A stretch of DNA of 64,000 bases from Cololabis saira (taxonomy: Eukaryota > Chordata > Actinopteri > Beloniformes > Belonidae), in assembly GCF_033807715.1 (NCBI RefSeq), contig NC_084596.1, positions 31,628,879-31,692,878 of the forward strand. Direction: 5' to 3'. The notes under the pieces were generated by a model. That model was given only the letters and a program-made list of their open reading frames with translations. It was not told the origin of the DNA and ran no database searches. The translations under genes and the position numbers were made by a program. Positions 1 through 12,133 of the stretch are shown here, in pieces. Positions within the stretch are counted from its first letter, which is position 1; each line of letters opens with the position of its first letter.

Positions 1-135
1 TCCTTGAAGGATAGGGTCCGATCAAGGGTCACTCCAAGGTAGGTTGGACTAGGTACTGTTATTGACAACTTTGCTTTAGTTCATTGATTTAATACTAAAT
101 CTTAGGTCCTTGATCGTCTAAAATCTCCTTTTAAA
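1..135 (-). pseudogene. LINE reverse-transcriptase fragment cut by the window edge
   Basis: Reading the minus strand gives an open stretch ending in PSPTYLGVTLDRTLSFK, preceded by about a dozen further in-frame residues. YLGVTLDRTLSF is the conserved block after the reverse-transcriptase catalytic region in CR1/L2-type LINEs of fish. The fragment runs off the window at base 1, so its 3' part lies outside. It has no nearby promoter or start and is a retrotransposon scrap, not a host gene. Clade assignment is from memory of the motif only. Confidence 0.55.
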
Positions 136-188
136 GTAGAGTGGAAAGTGAGGGATATATGAAATTTGAGAGCCAAAGAAAGGGAAAC

Positions 189-345
189 TATGAGCATTTG
201 TATCACACATTTCAGGTACAAGGCAATTCAAAGTGCTTTACATAGAGCATAGAGTTAACAGCAAGATGGGAAAAAAAACATTAAAAAGTACGAATAATAA
301 AAGTTAAAATGATAATAGGACATATAAATGCACAAAATGTAAGTT
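189..345 (-). repeat. LINE 3'-UTR-like tail
   Basis: On the minus strand the segment contains TAAAGCACTTTGAATTGCCT, a tail typical of fish CR1/L2/Rex-type LINEs. It lies on the 5' side of the LINE fragment at the window edge, so the two belong to different insertions. The rest of the segment is A-rich and boundaries are approximate. Confidence 0.35.
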
Positions 346-349
346 CCAG

Positions 350-2655
350 TGATGTGTGGGTAATTAACAATTAAGGTTTAAAGTGCATTAAGGTTTGAAT
401 TTATTTCAGTCGCGTTTCCTTTTTTCTAGCAGAGACAATCCTTTAAGGTCATATGTTTTCGTTTAGTATCCTTTTCAAATAAATCCTCATTTAGACCTGT
501 TGTAGGCTCATTCTGCATCATCTAATGTACACAAGGTTTGCTGCATCTGATGTGCAGAATGAATACGACTCTATCAGAATTGCAGAAGCAGAATCACGAG
601 GACCAGACACAGGTAGAACAAAGCTGTTAAAAAGATGACATGTCACCCTTTAAATCTTTCAGCCTCAGAGTTGAATTAAGAATATATCACCTGTTGTTAG
701 TACTCTTCTGTGCCTCTCAAAGCTGTGCCTCAGCTGAGACTTTGTGTGGAGATGCTGCCGGCAGTAAAGGCTCATCTGCAACGCTGAAGACAGTAATTAG
801 AGGGAGGGAATCAATAATACATGGTGAGGGACGGCTAATGTACCACAGGGACTGACGGACAGACAGAGACGCCTCAGATACCCAGCCTGTTGTCTCATAT
901 CCGCTGGTTTCGTCACAGCCAGAACAAGCACACGAGGCATGAAAAGCAACAGGGGAAATAAAAGCTGGGAAAGAGAAAGGTTAGACAAATTGATAAAGGA
1001 GCTTCAAAGTATAGAAAAAGATTGTAAAGTGAAGGAAGAGGAAACTGAAAAGTAAAGACACTGATCTTCGAGGATTATGTTCAGCGGAAATAATAATTTT
1101 CTTAAATCCCTTAATCACATAGACATTTCTGTTATTGACTGCATAGAATTGAAGCCAAATAATGTGGCAAAACATAAGACGCTCATTACAGAACCATGCG
1201 CTGGGAAACCGGCCCTTCAAAGTGATGTTTCAGAAATCAATACGAGGCTGTGAAACTGACCAAAATGAAATAAGCGTGAACGCCGGGAAATAAGATTGGC
1301 AGGCAGACGGAGACATGCCACCGGTCTCTGGGGGCGGATGCTCGCCAAGCGGTCTCTCATCCAGGGGGAGCTGGGGCTAATGTCTCCTCCGCATTAGCAC
1401 ACCAAGACCACATCAGGCTGCTGACATCAGCTCCTGCAATCCTAGACAAACCCACACACTCGCACAAATGAGAAGATGAACAATAAAAGCATGAGAGAAG
1501 GGAGGTGCAATTAATCAGTCATAAGAACAATTGCATGCAGCATTCACTTGCCCCCAACGCGCTCCCTCTTCATTACACCCCAACCCATCCGTCTCCCTTT
1601 CAGCACCGCTCATCATTAGGCCACATATACTAATGTGCAAGCATGGTTTATGGATTTATGGCCACAAAAGTGTTTGTCCACATGTAAGAAGCTGATGTAC
1701 TGAGACCTCCTCTGTCTGAATAAAACATCATTACTGGATTGACACTACAGACCCGTGCAGCATGACACCACAGGTGGCTCGTTACTACTCGCATTTCTCC
1801 CTGCTTTTTGAACCTCTACATCAGCACACCAGCCCCTGCACACTCCCCCCCACCCTTAACATCCTCATAATGACAGAAACATTCCAAATGTGTGATTACT
1901 CAGACCAATAAACAAATGTCATGCTTTTATTTTGAATCTGCTGCTGTCCATGTGCGGCATTTGTCTGTTAAACATCTCTATCGTAGATAGAGCACCGGCA
2001 GCAGTGACCATGAAGACACAGGTGAAGTTACCGAATCAGTTGTTAGAGACATGAGTGAGGGACGCTCACCAAGTATATTCGGGGAAATCAGCCTGTTGAA
2101 AACACATTGCAACAGAGAGTGGAAGGCGTTTATAAATGGAAGAATCAGAAAAAGTACATAAGGACCTGACACTTAAAACTGGGCAGAGTTCTTTCTGTCA
2201 TGTCTTTGGACTGGATAGAGAGAGCTGCAGCATGAGAGAACATGCAAAGTTATAACCTCAGGTTTTAGGTCGTAGTGCGACTCTTTACATGTTCCTTGAA
2301 GGGTTTTCAGGTTTTCATCCAAAATGTCCATTGTGTATCTTTCTGCTTCCAGAGATGAAGGGTGGGTGTTAAAGTAATTACAACTTTCTCAATTACAAAT
2401 AAACTGAAACAACCCCCCAAAAAAACAATAATAATAAAAAAAAAACGTATTAAAATCTCTCAATTTTCCAGTCCAGACTGGTTTTGATTTTTTAAGGCTT
2501 TGTTTTGGTTCTGGCAAAGTCTGCACCTTCCGCTTTCTAACGTAATGGGCCCAATACTGCCACCTAACGACGGCTTTATGCAGAGCAGTTTACAGGGCTG
2601 CAGATTAATGGAAACATTTTAAAAGATTTGTTATAGAATTATAAGCAAACAATTT
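350..2655. other. No gene recognised; possible conserved noncoding block at 1290-1700
   Basis: No ORF here resembles a known protein. The stretch 1290-1700 is less AT-biased than its surroundings and holds clustered homeodomain-like ATTA/TAAT sites and a CAATTAATC core. It reads more like conserved regulatory DNA than decayed repeat, but this is an impression that needs alignment. Confidence 0.3.
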
Positions 2656-2660
2656 CGACC

Positions 2661-2736
2661 TTAATGTGGCAGGCTGAGTGCTGCTCCACCTTGGCTGCGC
2701 ATTAAAGGTGGAGCAGCACTCAACCTGCCACATTAA
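2661..2736. repeat. Long near-perfect palindrome (32-bp arms, 12-base loop)
   Basis: The left arm is 2661-2692, the loop 2693-2704 and the right arm 2705-2736. Comparing the left arm with the reverse complement of the right gives 31 of 32 matches, with one C/T difference. The arms begin TTAATGTGGCAGG and end GCTCCACCTT. A transcript would fold into a stable hairpin of pre-miRNA size. No direct repeat or transposon terminus is obvious outside the arms, so it could be a tiny foldback element, a hairpin RNA or a replication-derived palindrome. Confidence 0.8.
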
Positions 2737-2739
2737 GTT

Positions 2740-5700
2740 AGTTTGAGACAGCGTTGCAAATGTGAACATGTACCACTGAATTCCACCTTTTGTTGTACAA
2801 CTCAGGGGCAAGAGTTCCCTTTATAGCCTTTGAGTGCATATAGCTGATGACAGTTGTAGATTAAAACAAAAGGCTTACAAACAAACTAAAATAAAAATTG
2901 TTAATATTCAACTTCTTTTCTTTTATCTCTAAAATGCACTTGTGACTTAATTTCCTTTTTTCAATTTTTGCAACTCATTTTGATGCAAGTTTGACCAGTT
3001 CTAGCATTATCCTCTGACTTAACGATACAATGTCAGTAACACCATGTAAGGTTGTTGACTGGCACCTCATCAATCGCTCTCTTTGCCAGGTGCCCTCTTT
3101 GCCAAAATCTCTGATTCATCCCCCAGGAGAAGGTGTTTAAACTGTGAAGAGCCATTTGTCTGTTGGAGAGGACCCCTCCTGCACAGCCTCGGCTAAGCCA
3201 GTGATGACATTTTCATTTGACCCATAGCCGGCATTCCTGTGATGAGAATCCATCAAAAAGCAATCTCCTAAAATAGAAAGCAATTTCAATTTGAGGATTT
3301 TTATATTGATATGCAAAATATGTCAAAAAAGGCCTTTCACTTGGATCCGTCAGACACACTGGAAGCTGGGAGAAGCCATGTGACGATGCATGGGATTGGT
3401 CTGTTCAGCGTGTAGCAGAATAGAATCATGCTAATGGATATATGGACTGTGAAAAGAAATTTTTGAAAAGGAGCAAAAAAATATTCTAGCTGACATTTAG
3501 TTTTATTGAAGACGTACGAGACAGATTTTTCCCCTCAGGGTGTTTTAGAGCCAAATCAATTATATATTCCACATAATTGGTGCATGAGAAGCCACTATGC
3601 AGCTTCAACTCTATGAAGCCGTTTTGCAGTAAAGAGGTGTTAGAGGATATTACTGGAGATGAAACTCAACCACTGGGATCTGAATGAGATTCCTTTTTTC
3701 TTTTTTTTTAAGTATTAACTTAACAACTCGAAGGAGGAAAAATACAAGCTTCTATTGCCATGTTTGTCTTCTTTGAGCGCTCGTTGCAAGATTGAACTTC
3801 AGAGTGCCACTTATCATGAAAAAGTGTCTTATAAGGTCCATGTAACACCTGTTTACTTTTCAAAAATTTAATGTTTGTAAATTCAATTCAGTGGTGTTGT
3901 TATGACAGTTTTCTTGGTGTTATCGGATAGCGGCTGTATTTATGTATCATATCATTTATGTATGTATCAACAGCATTTCAAAAAGAATGTATATTTTGAA
4001 TTGAAACAGTGATCTTTTCCCATCTTAAACAAACAGTTGTCATGTCCAAACTGAATCAGGAAATCGCTGTAGACATAGTGAGTGTAGAGTAGAGATAGCA
4101 AAAGAGTAAGTGAACTAAAACAAAGAAGAAACAGTCAAAATTTTGTGATTTCAAACTGGAATCAACACTTTGGCCATGAAGATCCTACCTCTCCTCCCTT
4201 CCTCTGACTTAGGTTTCCTGACTCACGTCTGCGCGTTGCCAGCATCAGCCCTGGTGTTCATTGGCTTTGACTGCCGTGACATCAAGGATCGTGTTGATAG
4301 TGGCATTGCTCCCATCAGCAGTTTGAAAAGTTCAACTTTTCAGACCTGGACGCAAACCTCAGCCAATCACATTGCCTTGTATTACCGACTGAAACTGTAC
4401 GTGGGGGTGGACTGTGTCAGAGCACCTGGCTTTATCGTGCACTTAGCATCAAGAAAGTTGATAGGCTTGTCAGAAACATCTACTGTCAAAGTGTACCGTT
4501 ACCATGTGCTCACACTGCAGTGTCGTGGCAACACTCGACAGGGTGTTCTGGACATGTTCTGTGAGAGAGGGATGAGACGTCATAGGGACGTGCTCAGCTA
4601 AGGGACGGGGAACAAACTGGTTGTCTTCCGTCACTTCATGTACGGTAATAAAACCCATGAAAATATAAAAGAATGCCAGGAAAAAAAAAACCTTTGCACA
4701 TTTTTTTTTATTAGTTAGAATTAAATGAAGGAATAAAATGTATTTAACGAACTGGGTTTTAATTAATTGGATTGTAGTGAACCTGTTTACTGAAACTTTA
4801 TTATCCAATGCCAGTGCGAAATTAATGAATTACTCAATGATCTGAAATGCTACAAAGAAGACACGAGAATTAGAAGCTGAAGTGTTGATTTCTAGAAATG
4901 TCTTGTAAAGAGCTCCACTTGTCCATCCATGTGTGCACTTTCAGGATAGCGCCTGACTTGTACAGTAAGAGGGTGTGTGAGCTCAACCAGATGAGCTTGA
5001 ACTTATTCAGATGTTTAAGCAGATTTCTTTTCCCCACTAACATCCTGGGAGAACATGGTTAATCTTATTTTCCCTTTTTTTTTTCCAGAAGTCCAACCTG
5101 CAGATTATCCTACGACTCAGATTTTCTGTTTTGATTGAAGAACTATGATGACTGATAGTGTTAACACACATTTTAGTAACATTTTGCATTTTTCTCATTA
5201 GGTGGACCAAATGCAAGTGTTTCACTCAGGAAACCGTTTCAATTCTTCACTGGAAACTTTATTCCATGTCATTATTCTTAAATATTTTTAAGCTGTTGAT
5301 ACTTTTGTTTTTTTCACTTGTTTGAAATTTAAGAGCAGCAACTATTTGGATTAATTAAAGCAACAAAATGGCTTAATTAGGAAAAATAAAACATGTGGGC
5401 AGACTCCTTGAATCAGGTGCAGGGCACATGTGCTGTAGACCTGAAGGCTGAAAGGAAGCAATTTGTATCCAAGTGAGTAAAAGAAAGGGGAAGAATAATG
5501 GAACATGCGAGGGAAGTTTTCATTTAATTTCCCTCCACAAGTGGAAGAAGATGAAAGTATTACATGCTCTACTGTCATTGAAGGTTTCATTTTCTTCTGT
5601 GCCATGGACGGATCTAACTTATTGCTGTTTCCCTCCTCCCCCACACTCTGCATAATGAGAGAATATTTCCCCAGAGTGTGTAAGCAGATCCAAGCTGTAG

Positions 5701-7820
5701 TTTTTAGAAACTTTATTAAACAAAGCTCACCAATTATTTTTCTGTTTGCCTTCCTTCTGATGAATGACAATCCCTTCTACAACGATGGTAAATGTTAATT
5801 TAAAACGAATTTTCTGTTGGGTTCAGTTCTCTCTTGCTGAGCTGCCAGTGCTGCTGTCAACAGTAGCGTTGTGTGTTTCAGCGTGCTTTGTTTCTGTGCA
5901 CGGGATGTGAATGGTGGGCCGGGTGTTGGAGGGCAGCATCAATATCACTGACGAAGAGAGGCTGTGTTTTAACACACATATCTGGCAGGACTCCAGCTGG
6001 GGCAGTCTTTTATTGAACTGTCCAGTTTGCCTGTGATCAAACATGGGGGTCACAGATTACATTCCTCTGCTGACATTTATCTATTTATCTTTACAGTGAA
6101 AAGTGAAAAATTGAAGAAAAGCTTTAGAAAAGACAGCATTGGCTGCAAGGTGATAACTTGCTATTTGCTGTCTCTAAGGACTTCAACATTCGGCCTCTAG
6201 AGACCCCCATGGCTCTCTCACAAGATTAAAGAGTCAAGATTCAGGTGACGGGAAGACCACAGACTGAACATTTGCTGTGGATTCACATGTGAGGAGCTGC
6301 TTGGCAGCTCTTGCCGTTTTCATGCACTGTGCAAAAGTCCCAGTCAAAGTGTTTTATTTTTCAGTTTCTTTATCAAGATATAAGCAGAATTAGAGCCAGA
6401 CCAGACAAATGAACTTGTTGGCCACCTAATGAGTTGACCAAATATTAACTTTTTAATTATTTTTTTTTAATAATCAGCGTTAGATTCTGCGATGAGACCT
6501 TCCAGGGAGTACCGTCGCGGTCTGAATACTGCTGTGACCATTCCAGCAGGGCACCATGAACCTGAATAGGATGACGCGGGGATGGATGGATGGATGGATG
6601 AATGAGTGGATTTGGGCATTAAAAAAAAATCTACATCTTTTGTCCTCATGATATAATGTGCATAAAATAAAACCATGCAGTGTTCCGAACAAAATGTGCC
6701 AGCAAGCAAAACTCAGTCTTGACTGATGTCCCTCAGAACCAAGCTTAGATTTGATTATTTTTATGGATCCCGGATAGATTTACAATGATATACATTAGAA
6801 TTTTTTTCCATTTAGGTCCAACAGAGCCAAGTTCAAATCCTTTCTGATTCTATCTTAAATAGACTGGAAAATGAATCTGGATGTCATTAAAACTTTAATA
6901 AAACAACATAACTTTTTCCACAGAGCTGTATGGTCTGTTCATTTCTGGTACAGTCACAAAGAAATTAAATATTTCACTTTTGTCGATGCTTAGATTAACT
7001 GCTGGTACAGTTAAACCATTCAATCTCCTCCTTGTAGGACATTAGATATTATTGATTCTTGTGTGGGTGGGGGCAAATTACACAAATCATCCAGGATATA
7101 TCCATCTTTTCTTTCAAGTCACCACGAACAAGCTACGGTTATAGAGGAACTGTAAAGTAATGTCTTTAGTGGTCAAAGCAGCATTGCAGCACAGAATCCC
7201 ATCAGTACCACATGGCACACTTGAAACAATTTACTGCAACGTCATGAATGATGGATGTGGGATGATGTTTCACTTCTGTAAAAGTTTGCTTTTTGCGTAT
7301 TTAAATGCACTGTATCATCCTGCACTTCAAACCTTGAGAGAGATGCAGTAAAACAGTCTTTTGAAAAGAAAGAGGCTCATTGAAAGCAACAGTGGTCCTC
7401 ACAGACCAATTCAAAGATCCATATTAAGCCCACAATTCTTAGCAGTGTAAATTAGTTTTTCCATCAAGATGACACAGCTGCTGGATTGGGTTTAATACCA
7501 ATCCCCTGCTTTACACCTGCAGGAGAAGCTTAACAAAAGCTTGGATAATGGCTGCAAAATTTGCATTACTCAATTGTTAATATTAGTGCTACTTGGGTGA
7601 TAATGTTCAGGCCATGAATAAATTCAAGGTCATGATTGGTTGCCAAGGGCAGCATAGGGATGCCGTTGGCGCTCTCATCCCACTCAAAAAAAGCAAACTG
7701 GGTGTCACCTTATCTTAAGTCTAACATGTAGCTTATACTATATACATTTGTGGTTGAACATTTTTAAAACATGTAGTTTTAGCATAAAATGCAACAATTT
7801 ACTAGAATAATTCATGTTAA
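2740..7820. other. No gene recognised; scattered low-complexity sequence
   Basis: I see no convincing exon or transposon boundary. ORFs of 60-143 codons occur on both strands and overlap one another, as expected by chance. A short (GGAT)n run lies at 6583-6603, following sequence that resembles the end of a common teleost dispersed repeat. Confidence 0.4.
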
Positions 7821-7827
7821 TACAACC

Positions 7828-8943
7828 CATACCTGTCAAGTCTCCCGTTTTGGCCGGGAAACTACCGTATTTCACCCCTCTTTCCCGCCGTCCTCCCGTA
7901 TTAGTATTTCCCGTTTTATAATATAATAATTTTTAAACTGCAAACTGAATTTTCACTAGCTTGCGAGGAACTGCCACCTGCTGTGCCCTGGGTGTCAGTT
8001 CTCGTGAGGTTAGTGGTGACAACGGGAGCAAACTCGGAACAACAAATCAGAGATGGATGGATGTAACGAGAGAGAAAACATTTCTGCACAAAGCAGCAAA
8101 GACTTCGTGTTAGTATCTCTAAAATTGGGAAACCAAATTTACTTTCCTAAAGATGAGGAGGATGGGGCAGAGAGCCACATGAGTGAAAACGACAAAGAAA
8201 ATGTCAATGTTTCAATTGAAGACAACCTATGTGTATATATGGTAAACGGAAAATATATATATATTTTTTTTCTTCCCATTATCCCTCAGTGCTCCTACCT
8301 AAGTGACAGTCCTGGGCATTGCCATCCTCTACCAACCCCGGGAGGGCCCTGCACTGAGCTCATGTCTCCTTCTTCTCTTCACCAGACAGGGCGGTGCTTC
8401 TCCGGCCGGACGTAGCGCGTTATTCCAGCCAGATCCTCCCCACCCCATCTGGCGCCCCATGTATAACCCAGGACTGTTGCATGTTTTTGTGAGGGTAGCC
8501 CACATTGCTATCCAAGGGAACACGAGGAGAACATGCAAACTCCACACAGAAAGGCCCTTTCACCAACCCCACCCAGGGTGTGGGCGCTGAAGTCATGGGA
8601 AACCCAGGACCTTCTTGCTGTGAGACGGCTGCACTACCAGCTGCGCCACCGTGCCCCTCCCTACTGAAAATATTCAAAATAAATACGTGTGCTTTAATTC
8701 TCTTTTGTGTATTCATTTAGGTTCTATTATAGGAACTACATACATAGGAAGCATTTCAGTGTCAACAACGGTCGGCCTATCAGGCTACAAGCACATATTT
8801 GTACTTTGTAAGTGGTTGACAGGTAGTTATTTTGGATTTATCCTAAATCTGTCTTAAAATGTCAGACTTGGACCTCGGTTGGGCTGGTGGGACAGTAGCT
8901 GGAAAATTTCCCATATTTTTAAATCCAAAACTTGACAGGTATG
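7828..8943. mobile_element. hAT-like non-autonomous DNA transposon with 8-bp TSD
   Basis: The element begins CATACCTGTCAAG and ends CTTGACAGGTATG, an inverted pair. It is flanked on the left by ATACAACC (7820-7827). On the right the same 8 bp is present but split: ATAC at 8944-8947, then an inserted MITE, then AACC at 9762-9765. Eight-base duplication is the hAT signature. Inside are an open stretch from 8053 rich in Asp, Glu and Asn, possibly a transposase remnant, and a segment (about 8524-8660) shared with the dispersed repeat at 9213-9572. No complete transposase is visible. Confidence 0.8.
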
Positions 8944-8947
8944 ATAC

Positions 8948-9755
8948 TACGGAAGAGTATTAGGGCCACTTAAAAAAAATAAAAAGAATTCTGAGAAAAA
9001 AGTCAGAATTCTTGGCCACTAAAAAAAAAATAATAATAATTCTGAGAAAAAAGTCAGAATTCTGAGAAAAAAGTCAGAATTCTGACTTTAATCTCAGAAT
9101 TCTGAGAAAAAAGTCAGAATTCTGACTTTAATCTCAGAATTCTGACTTTAATCTCAGAATTCTGAGAAAAAAAGTCAGAATTCTAGGCCACTAAAAAAAA
9201 AAATAATAATAATCCATCCATTATCTATACCCGCTTTATCCCTTGCGGGGTAACGGGGGTCTGCTGGAGCCTAGCTCATTTCAGGTGAGAGGCAGGGGTT
9301 ACACCCTGGACAGGTCACCAGTCCATCACAGGGCCACATATAAACACACAAACCATGCTCACAACCACAGTCACGCTCACACCTACGGGCAATTTAGAAT
9401 CATCAATTAACCTAGCATGCATGTTTTTGGACTGTGGGAGGAAGCCGGAGTACCCGGAGAGAACCCACGCAAGCACGGGGAGAACATGCAAACTCCACAC
9501 AGAAAGGCCCCTGCCGGGCCTGGGGGTCGAACCGGGGACCTTCTTGCTGTGAGGCAACAGTGCTAACCACTTTTTTCTCAGAATTCTGAGATTAAAGTCA
9601 GAATTCTGACTTTTTTCTCAGAATTCTTTTTATTTTTTTTTAAGTGGCCCAGAATTCTGACTTTTTTCTCAGAATTCTGAGATTAAAGTCAGAATTCTGA
9701 CTTTTTTCTCAGAATTCTTTTTATTTTTTTTAAGTGGCCCTAATACTCTTCCGTA
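8948..9755. mobile_element. Palindromic MITE with 48-bp identical termini
   Basis: The element starts TACGGAAGAGTATTAGGGCC, and its first 48 bases equal the reverse complement of the last 48. Both flanks carry TGATAC (8942-8947 and 9756-9761). The arms consist of reiterated AGTCAGAATTCTGA and TCTGAGAAAAAAG units. The centre is occupied by an unrelated dispersed repeat (9213-9572). It landed inside the right TSD of the hAT-like element 7828-8943, so it is younger than that element. Superfamily is not assignable from the ends alone. Confidence 0.8.
9213..9572. repeat. Teleost dispersed repeat inserted in the MITE
   Basis: It begins CCATCCATTATCTATACCCG and ends near GCTGTGAGGCAACAGTGC. It shares AGAACATGCAAACTCCACAC and ACCTTCTTGCTGTGAG with 8524-8660 in the neighbouring hAT-like element. 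More diverged relatives occur around 14340-14470 and 50225-50310. It interrupts the symmetric arms of the MITE, so it is the youngest layer here. I recognise it as a very common fish repeat but cannot name the family with certainty. Confidence 0.6.
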
Positions 9756-10275
9756 TGATACAACCTAATTCTGATGGGTTAAGATTGCGAATCAATTCTG
9801 TTTACAGCTCCGAAGCAGTAGGTGGCAGTAATCTACACATTTAAGTAGTGCTCATCTCATTAGAAGGCCACGGTCAAAGATCTCCGGCTCTCAATGAATC
9901 TTCATTTGAGAAGAAATATCAAGTGTGGAAGAAGGTAAACTAAATCCTTTACCATCCACAGAACAGGAAACAATACGGTTGCAGAAAATGATAATTATTG
10001 TCCTCTTTTGGATTTTGGATGTTTTTTTTGTCGTTACTGGGCGTTTTATTCGACTGTATTAATATACCGGTATGCGACTCATTTTCAAACCCAGCAGCAG
10101 AGCTCTTGCAGGCACCGGCTGGCGGGTTGAATGCGACTGCAGCCTTTTAACCCACATAGGCTACATGAATAATAGTGCTGGTAAATATTCCCCCAACCCG
10201 CCTCGTGGCTTCGCGTGCAGTCCGCGGAAAGGGCGGCACTTAACAGTCATTAGTTCTACATTGGAAATCATAGAC

Positions 10276-10682
10276 ACAAGACTGTCTCAGAAAATTAGAA
10301 TATTGTGATTTTTTGTAATAATGCAATTAATTACAAAAACAAAAATGTCATACATTCTGGATTAATTACAAATCAACTGAAATGCAAGCCTTTTATTATT
10401 TTAATATTGCTGATCATGGCTTACAGTTTAAGAAAACTCAAATATCCTATCTAAAAAAATTAGAATATTCTGGGAATCTTAATCTTAAAACGCCCACTAA
10501 CGACACAAAAAACAATCTTAAACTGTAAACCATAATCCGCAATATTAAAATAATAAAAGGCTTGCAATATTTCAGTTGATTTGTAATGAATCCAGAATGT
10601 ATAACATTTTTGTTTTTTTAATTGCATTACAGAAAACAAAGAACTTTATCACAATATTCTAATTTTCTGAGACAGTCCTGTA
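10276..10682. mobile_element. Mariner-type MITE
   Basis: The outer ends form an inverted pair: CTGTCTCAGAAAATTAGAAT at 10282 and its complement ending at 10675. The two halves are nearly palindromic around 10480 and share the CAGTTGATTTGTAA and GGCTTGCAATATT-type blocks in opposite orientation. A related half-copy lies at 46985-47178. No coding capacity is present. Tc1/mariner assignment rests on the terminal style and on familiarity with the family in fish; the TSD is not clear. Confidence 0.6.
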
Positions 10683-10885
10683 CATAGACGCCTCATCGCA
10701 GAATACAAAACTGATTTTCACGTTTTTTTTCTTCCTGCAAACGTCATGCATCTAGGCATGATACTGGACACATGATTCGGCGTATTTTAATATTCATAGT
10801 AGGCTTAACAGTAATATAATATTCTGGCATGTGAGTATGATAGGTAGGCTATTTTGCAAGACACACAAAAAATATAAAATAAAAA

Positions 10886-10900
10886 AAAAAAAAAAAAAAA

Positions 10901-10936
<36 letters not shown>
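10886..10936. repeat. Poly-A followed by (AT)n
   Basis: A run of about 20 A is followed by about 15 AT units. It lies just left of the hAT-like element, which has a second TA array on its right side. Confidence 0.9.
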
Positions 10937-10939
<3 letters not shown>

Positions 10940-10957
10940 CACATGCATGTAAAGTAT

Positions 10958-11961
10958 TAGGGCTGTCAAACGATTTTTTTTAATCGCATGTTGTCCATAG
11001 TTAACTCACGATTAATCGCACATTTATTCACACATTTTTTTTGCTGTTCTAAATTACCTTAAGGTATTTATTCTTTTTATGTTTTTAATACTGTTAACAA
11101 CATGAGCAACGGCAAATATGCTTGCTTTATGCCTATGTTTATTCAACTTTCCTTAAAAAAGCTTTTGACCTGAATGTAACATTCCTTCCTAAATACAAAC
11201 ACAATGTAGTCCCCAACTTTACACTTGTAAAGACTAACTTAAGATTCCTTGGTTTTTTTTTTAAGCAGCTCAAAGTAAAACAATGAACCATATGCATCAC
11301 AAACATTGTACATTGTAAGAAGTGCATTGGTCAGTTAAATTGTCCATGTAATTATGTCTAACCTCATATGGAGGAAAATAAAAGGCTAAAAAAATATCCC
11401 CTTCTCCTAAGTGGGATCAAAACAGGGGGATACAAAAAAAATCACAAACAAATAAAGTGCTCATGTAACAGCAGGGAGTGTAACTCAACCTGTAAAGTGC
11501 AGTTAGGCTATAATAAGCTAATACTTTAGTTCTTTGGAACAGATCTCTCTTTGCTCATCTAAGGTGAGGAACCAGCCTCCTTCCCTCACATCTATCCAGC
11601 GCTGTCTGCTTTTGACGAGCAGGGGGGCGGGGTGGGTGGCGGCTGCACTCTCTGCATCGGTCGTGTTTGGATGCAAGTGCTTCCATGGTAATTCATTTCA
11701 AATCAACAGTACATGCAAATAACTTTAGTCTTGTCCAGGGAACCATCTGCATCTTTTTGAAAGTGAACTAGCTGTTCAAAAGTCCCTTTTCATTCTCCAT
11801 CTTTCAGTTCACCACATTTTTCCTCAGACTACGGGTGCCGTGGACGGCCAGAACTTATAGAATGCGCTTTTTTTTTAAAAATCCTGCGCGTTAATCGCGC
11901 ATTAAAAAAATTGTCGGCGTTAAGAGGACGTTAAGTTAACGTCTTAACTTTGACAGCCCTA
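10958..11961. mobile_element. hAT-like element between two AT arrays
   Basis: The left end reads TAGGGCTGTCAAACG, and the right end TTTGACAGCCCTA is its inverse. Subterminal AATCGC/GCGATT motifs face each other (TTAATCGCATG on the left, TTAATCGCGCATT on the right). Flanks AAAGTATT and AAAATATG match at 6 of 8, so the TSD has decayed or is obscured by AT-rich sequence. Inner ORFs such as 11534-11722 show no transposase motif, so this is a non-autonomous derivative. Confidence 0.65.
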
Positions 11962-11967
11962 AAATAT

Positions 11968-11972
11968 GTATA

Positions 11973-12022
<50 letters not shown>

Positions 12023-12036
12023 CATACACACACACA
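11968..12036. repeat. (TA)n then (CA)n microsatellite
   Basis: About 25 TA units with one TGTG interruption grade into CATACA and CACACA. The array abuts the palindrome at 12038. Confidence 0.9.
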
Positions 12037-12037
12037 C

Positions 12038-12133
12038 TATGGCATGCCATTCAGGAAATTAATCTTTGAATATATGGAATGAAACAACAAGATTAATTGA
12101 AAGAAAGATTAATTTCCTGAATGACATGCCATA
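12038..12133. repeat. Palindrome with 30-bp arms
   Basis: The left arm 12038-12067 begins TATGGCATGCCATTCAGG. The right arm 12104-12133 is its reverse complement at 29 of 30 positions. The loop is 36 bases. Microsatellites on both sides suggest a small foldback repeat in an unstable AT-rich region. Confidence 0.75.

Noticed and set aside
4170..4601. 143-codon plus-strand ORF overlapping a 112-codon minus-strand ORF
   Set aside because: No recognisable domain, no splice or promoter context, and both strands are open over the same DNA. More likely chance or an unrecognised repeat.
6820..6860. GTTCAAATCC resembling a tRNA T-loop/B box
   Set aside because: No A box or cloverleaf partner at the right spacing, so neither a tRNA nor a SINE head can be supported.
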